Assembly: GCF_036320965.1 (NCBI RefSeq)
Contig: NC_092250.1
Location: 18,265,117 to 18,329,116 of the forward strand
Length of the DNA stretch: 64,000 nucleotides
From: Panulirus ornatus
Taxonomy: Eukaryota; Arthropoda; Malacostraca; Decapoda; Palinuridae
Direction: 5' to 3'
Shown piece by piece: positions 57,291 through 64,000 of the stretch. Each line of letters starts with the position of its first letter. Position 1 is the first letter of the stretch. The position numbers and the translations under genes were made by a program. The notes beneath the pieces are model-generated. The model saw only the letters and a list, made by a program, of their open reading frames with translations, had not been told where the DNA came from and searched no databases.

Positions 57291-59482
57291 ATGCGACTCC
57301 AGGACCCGTTTCATGAGGTTCTTGCAATCTCGAGGCTGCGCTCCACTCAGGAGCAGGGGAAAAAGGGATAAGGTCCTTGACAGTACCCTACTCCTTTCCG
57401 TCCACTGAAGATGATACATCCCATCATGGATATGTATATACCTATGTATATACCTATGTGTGTTTGTGTGTGTGTGTGTTATTTCTGTGTGTCCGTGTGT
57501 TCTGCGTGCACGTTTGTTCATCTTTCATGAGGCGTAGTGAGTTTCGTTCCTGCTGGTGCCTGTCACAACTTCACACAGTCATGTTACAACTTCTCCAACT
57601 TCCCAGTCGTTACAGCTTTTACTCGCTCACCACTTTGTTCCCGGTGCTCATCACGTGACCACACCATGTCTTCCTATCTCCCTCTCGCTTTATCTTCTTC
57701 ATAAGTGACTCCTCTCAGTTTTGTAGATCCGTTCTCTTCGTCTGCCTCATTTGATATTTAACCACAGGTCGTATACTCCATTTTCTCTCTGTATCAGTCC
57801 TACTTCCCAGTTTTCGTGAATCAGTTATTTACAGACTCGTGTCGTAAGATCCCCTGATTCATATGCTGTAGCCTTCCTTCTGAAGATAACGTCATTGCTT
57901 TTATTTTTCGGAGACGAACGCCAGAATAGTCTACCATAACGAATACAAGTTCAGGTCTTTAGTTTATCCTCATCCACCTATTCACAAAGCATTGTTCATG
58001 GTCCCTCTTAGGAACCCAGAGAATTGGTTGTGAGTTAAGGACGGACGCCTTGTATCGAAGTCCGTCTTTATTTTCTTCGTCCTCGTCCATGATTTGTGAC
58101 GTGATTAAGTACAATCATAACAGGTTGTAGGGCCTCTCCCACAACGTGACGCATCTGGCGATTTATTATGAACTCGGGCTAAGCTCTCGACCTTCTAGGG
58201 GAAATAGGGCAAAACGCCTATTATTTTGCCTTCCAGTTTATTTTTGGCAGTAATTTCTTACATACACATCTTAGGCCTAAAGCTCCAGCGGTCTGTCCGA
58301 GCACAGTTCTTGACTCCACAGTCATGCAATACTCTTGCTTTGCCTGTATGAAGTCGCTCAATGATTCATCGGCTGTATCCTTCCTTTACACCTTCCCCTG
58401 GTAGTGTGCGTCCCTTCGCTAGGTAGGATGTTGGATTCTGTGTGAAGAGAGCTAGGTATTATTCAGGTTATTGCTAATTTCTTTTATAAGATTCAGTGTA
58501 ATCCTCCTTGATTTCCCTCGATGCTCAGTCCCTGAACTCGGCTTCGTTACCGCGCTATACTTTCCACATTTGTAAACTGCTTTTTGGTATACATTTTCTT
58601 CCCACCTCTTGCTCCAATTAGTCCTTTTACTGTCAGTGTGGTTCGCACTGGGTTCTCCTGTTTCCTTTCTAGAGAGATCTAGCATTTCACATTCTCAACA
58701 TCAGCTCTAACATTGTTTTTGTTTTTCGTTTATGACACCTGTGGTGTTTTGTGTATTAACCAGCTGTCAGACACGATTCACACCCTTGTTTGTGTGTGCT
58801 GTTGGGATTTCAATTTTACCCCTGCTGCCCGACTCTTCATATCATACTCCCTTGTGCTTTCCACTCCCTCATGACCGTGAGATCTCATCTGTAGTATCCC
58901 GTAAGGTCACCATTAACCTGTATGTTCCTCAGTCCCCAGTAACCCTCCTCTCTACATCTCATCATCATACGACCCGAGTCTTGTCCAAAAGGCAGGTTTC
59001 CCAGTTTCTCCTTAACTCCTCCTCCTTGTTTCCTCTTCATCTTCTGTCATAACTCATTTAACTCCTTATTCCTGCTTTAGGTTTCCTTGAAGGCCTGGCC
59101 TGGGTGAGGGCTCGTGTCCTTTAGCGGTGCCTTCGACATAAAATAAGATAGAAATAGTCCGGAAACAGTAACATACATTTGTGATATCTGTTCCTCGCAC
59201 CGTTAGATCGGGTCTTCCACTTCAACTGTTCTCTTCGTATAAGCCTGACCTACTGGTCTTGTCTTGTACTGGTTCTAAAGCCTCTTGTTCTGCCCAAGTG
59301 CTCACTGCTGTCATGTTTTCAGACTCCCGCAGTCGGTTGCCGGTGGAATCCGTGGCCTTTCAAACCGTCTTAGTTTTCAGTTGTTGGTAAGGAGTCTTTC
59401 GCAGGATTACTGTCGGGAACCGTTGGGGGGTCCACTGGTGTAATATGACTCGCACTGTGTCCTCAACTATTGTTCGCCGGAC
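57291..59482. other. Long unique block, nothing recognised
   Basis: About 2.2 kb with no long microsatellite, pyrimidine-rich on plus. Frames up to 106 codons (58732-59052) have no recognised motif. The base composition resembles the antisense of an old LINE, but I could not find RT motifs on either strand. Confidence 0.45.
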
Positions 59483-59882
59483 ACGACGATGCAATCCTGG
59501 AACACGACGGCAAGATCCTTGAACACGACGGCACGGTCCATCAGCAAAACAGCAAGATCCTTGAACAAAACAGCAGGATCCTTAAACACGACGATGCAAT
59601 CCTTGAACACGACTGCACGATGCTTGAACACGACAGGAGGATGCTTGAACACGATAGCACGATCGTTGAACACGACAGCACGATCGTTGAACACGATAGC
59701 ACGATCGTTGAACACGATAGTACAATCCTTGCGCACGACAGCACGTCCTTTGAGAGAGCGGGACGAATCTTGGGTATAATGGCCTGGCCTTTGATCTGGC
59801 CCGTTGAGATTGGGTCAGAAGTCAGGCAGTCATACCCAAGGATCGTAACTGTCATGTTTAACGATCGTGTCGCACCGTCGTA
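59483..59882. mobile_element. Palindrome/21-bp element, copy D with array on the left
   Basis: 59483-59760 holds about thirteen 21-bp units in inverted sense (CACGACGGCAAGATCCTTGAA-type, complement of the 16.7-kb unit). A palindrome follows: GGCCTGGCCTTTGATCTGGC at 59781-59800 against GGGTCAGAAGTCAGGCAGTC at 59812-59831, then ACCCAAGGATCGTAACTGTC and a final GATCGTGTCGCACCGTCG. In the copy at 16.7 kb the long array is on the right; here it is on the left. Confidence 0.68.
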
Positions 59883-59899
59883 ATTAGATGCTTAATGGT

Positions 59900-60175
59900 A
59901 ACCGACTGTGAGTCATCCTCCTCTTTACCATTTAACCACCCAAAAGAATTATTATTTTTTGACTCGTGTTTTGTCGGTAATTCAGTTTTTCCAGTTTCTA
60001 ACCCGATGTCAAAGTGTTCATTCCCCTGCCAGTCCATCCACTGGTTGATGGATCCCAGCGCCGGTGCGTTCAACCGGGTTTGCCTGTGTAACCCAGGTAC
60101 CCCGTCCGGGACCCGAACTCGGGCCTGCGAGATTGACGGGGTGTTAGCGCGGACCACTGAACCACGTAAGTCCCG
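59900..60175 (-). mobile_element. tRNA-derived SINE candidate
   Basis: On minus, GTGGTTCAGTGGTCCGCGCT is a strong tRNA A-box/D-arm (complement at about 60147-60166). GAGTTCGGGTCCCGG is a B-box/T-arm (complement at about 60107-60121) about 35 bp downstream. No complete acceptor stem is present. The body runs about 200 bp to the (A)-rich TTGACTCG/ATTATTATT region near 59950. A typical tRNA-head SINE architecture. Confidence 0.5.
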
Positions 60176-60409
60176 AGTCTTCGGTACCTCTGGCAGTAAC
60201 ATGAAGAGGATGTACTGTTGAGGTTGAGACTGTGTATCTGTCTGTCTGTCTGTCTGTCTGTTGATCGCGTTTTTAATATTTTTGTAAGAGGATTCTACCG
60301 TGTTACCTCACATGACGTCCTCTGAACAACTTTTATTGTGTCAAGAAGATTCAGCAAAGAGGCACTTTGGCTCCGAGGTATAGTCCCCTAGCCCTACCCC
60401 CCCCCCCTT

Positions 60410-60412
<3 letters not shown>

Positions 60413-60486
<74 letters not shown>
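60413..60486. repeat. (CT)n microsatellite
   Basis: Perfect CT run; a TCTG tetramer run lies upstream at 60235-60262. Confidence 0.95.
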
Positions 60487-60490
<4 letters not shown>

Positions 60491-60898
60491 GTTTTTTGCG
60501 CTGTGGAGTTCAGACTTAACAAGATACATTTAACTCGTGTACTGAAACTTTATCCTCAACATAAGCTTATTCCTCCAGAATTTGACCAGTCAGAATACAA
60601 CGTGTGTTTTACGTGTGCTCGACCGTCTCTTCCTCTGGTGTTCCTTGTCCTCGTCTTTATCCTGTTCTTCGTCCACGTCTTGTATATGCTGTTTTGCCCC
60701 CCCGACGTCTGACGTCCCAGCTGGGCTGGAAAGCGCGCCTGACCTCCACCGCCGGCATCCTTGTAGTTCTTCCAGTGTTCCGGAGCGACTCTCATCTTGC
60801 TGCCCCCACCACAAACACAAGCAGGAGAAGCTCACTTGTACATCAAGGAATTTTCCACGCTGATTGCCCCTTGTGTTTTTTTTTTTGTTTGCCTTTGA

Positions 60899-60900
<2 letters not shown>
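60487..60900. other. Unique sequence, nothing seen
   Basis: Overlapping frames on both strands (69-130 codons) have no domain. Confidence 0.4.

Positions 60901-60943
<43 letters not shown>
60901..60943. repeat. (GT)n microsatellite
   Basis: Perfect GT run. Confidence 0.95.
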
Positions 60944-60945
<2 letters not shown>

Positions 60946-61711
60946 AAGGGGCGGTGGTCTGCTGTTTAATGATGATGTTCACAGTGGTTAGGATTAGGCC
61001 GTAGTGTCGCGGTCTGTACGAGCTGGGGATGGGCTCGATGTGGTTATGGTGCCGAACTGCAACTCGGAGGCGAGGGATCTCTCGTGACAGGAGGTGACGG
61101 TGACGGGGTAGGTGCAGTATAGCCTCTTTTCAAGCAGTGCCTGGGTTTGTGTCGCTTTACTTTCGTTAATGTATTCGTGTATGTGTCTTCGTGTTATCGT
61201 AGTTGTATTTGTGTGCATACACTTGTTGTAAACTCCACTTTCTCCCTTCCTGGGTGTGTGCACACACATTCCACGTCAGACCCCAGCAGCAGGGGTGAGA
61301 GGTCGTATTGCCCGCCGGGATTACATGACAATGAAAACCTGGAGCTATTAGTGTCTGGGAGAGGAAAGGCGGAGTGTGAGGTTTAACGAGACTCTGGCCT
61401 CGCGTGAGATGATGGCCGGCCTGTGGCAGCCGTGCTCATAACAGCTCCCTCCTCCCTCCCTCCTGGCTGGCTGGCTGGCTGGGACCAGACAGACATCCCG
61501 GCTTGAACGGATGGTCGGGTATTTATGTATTGCCCTGTACATCAGCGTTATGGCCGCCACATTTTCCCAGTTAGGATTGAAGGGTTCGCGAAGTGTGTGT
61601 GTGTGTGTCTCTACGCATCCGTCCTCAACTTGCTCCCGACCCGACGGAAGACCATGGCTTATCGGCGGTTCACTCAGACGATGGCTTTGCATGGAAATGG
61701 GAGGGGTATAT

Positions 61712-61712
<1 letters not shown>
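60944..61712. other. Unique sequence, GC-rich in part
   Basis: Includes (GGCT)n at 61464-61481 and a G/C-rich part at 61395-61470. No gene is recognised. Confidence 0.45.

Positions 61713-61800
<88 letters not shown>
61713..61800. repeat. (CT)n microsatellite
   Basis: About 87 bp perfect CT run. Confidence 0.95.
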
Positions 61801-61801
<1 letters not shown>

Positions 61802-61943
61802 ACAAACGTACAACACCTCCATCTCGCACATCACACTTACCAGCTCATAACTCACACAACTCGTTCTTCGCAACTCCGTATTTTACTGTGGTGAGCGGTG
61901 AACCTTTTGCTACATCTCTGCCATTTTGCAATGTTTTGTAATA

Positions 61944-61944
61944 A

Positions 61945-62028
<84 letters not shown>
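61944..62028. repeat. (AT)n microsatellite
   Basis: About 84 bp perfect TA run. Confidence 0.95.
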
Positions 62029-62031
<3 letters not shown>

Positions 62032-62710
62032 TGTGAAGTGCATTTAGCTGTGGAAAAGCTTAGATGTGTCTGATGGAAAGACAGCTAAGTTAATGAGTCC
62101 ACGCGTGTGTAGAAAAGCTTAGCTCCGTCTGATGGAACACAGTTTGGTTAATGAGTTCGTCCAGGTCTAGAAGGGCTTGTATTAAAAGTCTGGCAGAACA
62201 CAGCTCATGGGTAATGAGTCCGTGCGAAGTGAGAGGAACATGTTGTATATGCCGACCCATGGAACAGCACAGGTGTAAGGTCGACGTTTTGGGGAACTCG
62301 CTTTCAAACGCAGTGGATTCCAATTCAAAGTTAAGAAGAGAAGAGAACGTGTTCACTAGTGTGTTTGGGGCTATAAGAGGTAGCAATATGGAGATGATTT
62401 GTACTACTGTTTAGTCTGTTAGCGTGTGTGAAATACAGACTCTGTTTATTCCGGCATCTGTTAAGTGTGTGATGTTAACTAGTTTGTGGCACTATTGTCT
62501 GTGACCAGAGCTTTGGTGGTGAGGTTCATACAGAGGGCTGGCCTGCCATCCGTGTCTGGTCCCGGGGCGTGATGCACTCCCTCGTAGCCAGGGTGTGAGC
62601 TGGTGTCCGTGTGCGCGTGTGCGAGACTCATGCCTTCGGATCTCTCCTGAGGCTGCGCGAGTGTGTACGCTGTGACGTCTGCCTGGGAGCCGCCGTTGTT
62701 ATTGAGGGTC
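62029..62710. other. Unique sequence with imperfect tandem duplication
   Basis: 62045-62230 has three diverged copies of a roughly 55-bp unit with AAAAGCTTAG, GTCTGATGGAA and TTAATGAGTCC. No gene is visible. Confidence 0.5.
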
Positions 62711-62803
62711 ATAGGACGGTGTGAGCCTCACGTATGATGGCCTGACCTTTCACCAGACTCTTGAGGGTGAGGTCAAAGGCCCTCACACCCAAGGGTCGCG
62801 CCT
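62711..62803. repeat. Palindrome family, copy E
   Basis: ATGATGGCCTGACCTTTCAC and GTGAGGTCAAAGGCC form the central palindrome; CTCACACCCAAGGGTCGCGC continues the right arm. No tandem array is attached. Confidence 0.6.
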
Positions 62804-62892
62804 TTTGTTCTCAGTAATATGAATTTTGTTTACCGCAACTCATTACCGAAACGATATCAAAAACGTTAGATTATTACATTTATATGGAATAC

Positions 62893-62897
<5 letters not shown>

Positions 62898-62972
<75 letters not shown>
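62898..62972. repeat. (AT)n microsatellite
   Basis: About 74 bp perfect TA run. Confidence 0.95.
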
Positions 62973-62974
<2 letters not shown>

Positions 62975-63475
62975 GAGTTCAAGTAGGTGGGATAACGAGA
63001 CCCATAATATGCTTGGTAAAGCGACCCACGAACGTACATTCTGCGTTAAACATGTGCTTGCCCACCTGTCTCTTCTCTCGACATGTACAGAAGCCACATA
63101 ATAGGATAACCTATTGTTGTCGGGGCCGTGAACGCTAGCGCCCGGCCTGTCATGTGCGCTGTTCATAGAGAGAGCGAGACAGAGATCGCGCCGGGGGGGG
63201 CATGTGTTTCAAAGAGCACATTTTACGTGCTTTCCTCGTGAGTGATGCATTGCCAGGAATCCCAAAAATTTCGGATGCAATGCATTTGGTAAACTCACTG
63301 TGTGTGTGCACGCGGAACACCCCCATCCCTCACCCGCCTCACCCACCCACCCACCCCACCGGGTGTTTGAAAGAGCAATTCTCTGCTTTCGAATCATAGG
63401 ATCCGAAAATCGTTCCGATACTGCTAGTTTATTTCCGGGCCTCACGGACGCCGAGGGACACCTCCCGAGCCTGGG
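62973..63475. other. Unique sequence, nothing seen
   Basis: A CCCACC-rich tract lies at 63320-63360. No gene is visible. Confidence 0.5.
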
Positions 63476-63736
63476 GTGACTGCTGGACTGTCAGACCAGA
63501 AACTTTACCATCATGATGATACAGGAAAGTCCTCGCTGTTCCCTAACCTGGTTGGCAGTCTATCAAAGACAAATGATATTGCCTTGAATTTACAAGACCT
63601 CGTTGTTCCCAATAGGATGCGTTCACGTCGCCTCCCTCGAAAACTGATGTGTTTATCTAATGTTGAGGGTGATCATACGATCATTGTGGACGATAAGGAG
63701 ATTGATAGATCAATGCGAGATATTGTGGAGACATAA
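63476..63736 (+). other. Short open frame, unassigned
   Basis: 86 codons with balanced composition (not low complexity), including NDIALNLQDLVVPNRMRSRR and GDHTIIVDDKEIDRSMRDIV. The mix of charged and hydrophobic residues is more protein-like than most frames in the window, but I recognise no family and see no splice sites or promoter. It may be a gene fragment or chance. Confidence 0.25.
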
Positions 63737-64000
63737 GGAGTGAAGATGTGCCACAGGATGTCGAAGAGAATCAGGATTCACGACTTTAGATCGTATTCAT
63801 ATTAAAAAAAAGAAAAGAAATACAGAAGTGAAGATAACTATTTCCACCAGCTGGAAATATATTTCCCTGAAGATCATCGCTGAAAGTAATTCATGGACCG
63901 AGATATACTGGAATATTTTGCGGCCAGCTCGATGGCAACAGTGGGAATGTTGCCAACACGTGAGTAGGTAATACTGTACCGCCCCAGTGGTGTCTAAAGG
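63737..64000. other. Unique sequence to window end, nothing seen
   Basis: No gene or repeat recognised. Confidence 0.5.

Overview
This is 64 kb of eukaryotic nuclear DNA, most likely from an arthropod and probably a decapod crustacean. Three observations point there: an array of the arthropod telomere pentamer TTAGG, extreme density of long near-perfect di- and trinucleotide microsatellites (AT, CT/GA, GT/CA, ATT, TCC/TTC), and an RTE-like non-LTR retrotransposon with a matching SINE. The taxon is inference; no host gene that would fix the species was recognised. Most open frames in the window are microsatellite or minisatellite translations and are not annotated as genes.

Layout. 0-8 kb: microsatellites, a 32-bp and a 44-bp minisatellite, and a first decayed copy of a palindrome-centred repeat. 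8.1-9.9 kb: the best coding sequence in the window, a 5'-truncated LINE reverse transcriptase with an open frame to its stop. 9.96-14.64 kb: about 4.7 kb of TTAGG/TCAGG pentamers, followed at once by a 21-bp minisatellite. 15-20 kb: 56-bp, 21-bp and 39-bp minisatellites. 20-28 kb: (AT)n arrays carrying SINE copies, LINE fragments, and a short GC3-biased open stretch near 21.7 kb. 29.1-29.7 kb: a GC-rich block ending in ATG with an ideal Kozak context and a consensus splice donor, which looks like a genuine first coding exon of 16 codons. 30-45 kb: more SINEs, a GC-rich block at 34.0-34.35 kb, a probable decayed CR1-like LINE on the minus strand, and minisatellites. 45-54 kb: an AT-rich unique block, a decayed LINE copy, a second LINE 3' end, and several minisatellites. 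54-64 kb: a small (CCTAA)n island, further palindrome/21-bp elements, a tRNA-derived SINE candidate and microsatellites.

How the parts relate. Three repeat systems dominate. (1) A LINE/SINE pair: at least five LINE copies and five SINE copies share a 3' tail, and every full-length SINE copy lies between (AT)n tracts, suggesting SINE mobilisation by the LINE and insertion at TA-rich microsatellites. (2) A palindrome-centred family whose arms end in, or carry, tandem 21-bp units (consensus core GTACCGTCGTGCTCAAGGA), found at about eight loci. Its architecture resembles foldback elements and I did not recognise it as a named family. (3) Telomere-type pentamers at an interstitial position. No complete cellular gene, rRNA gene, canonical tRNA gene or CRISPR array was found.
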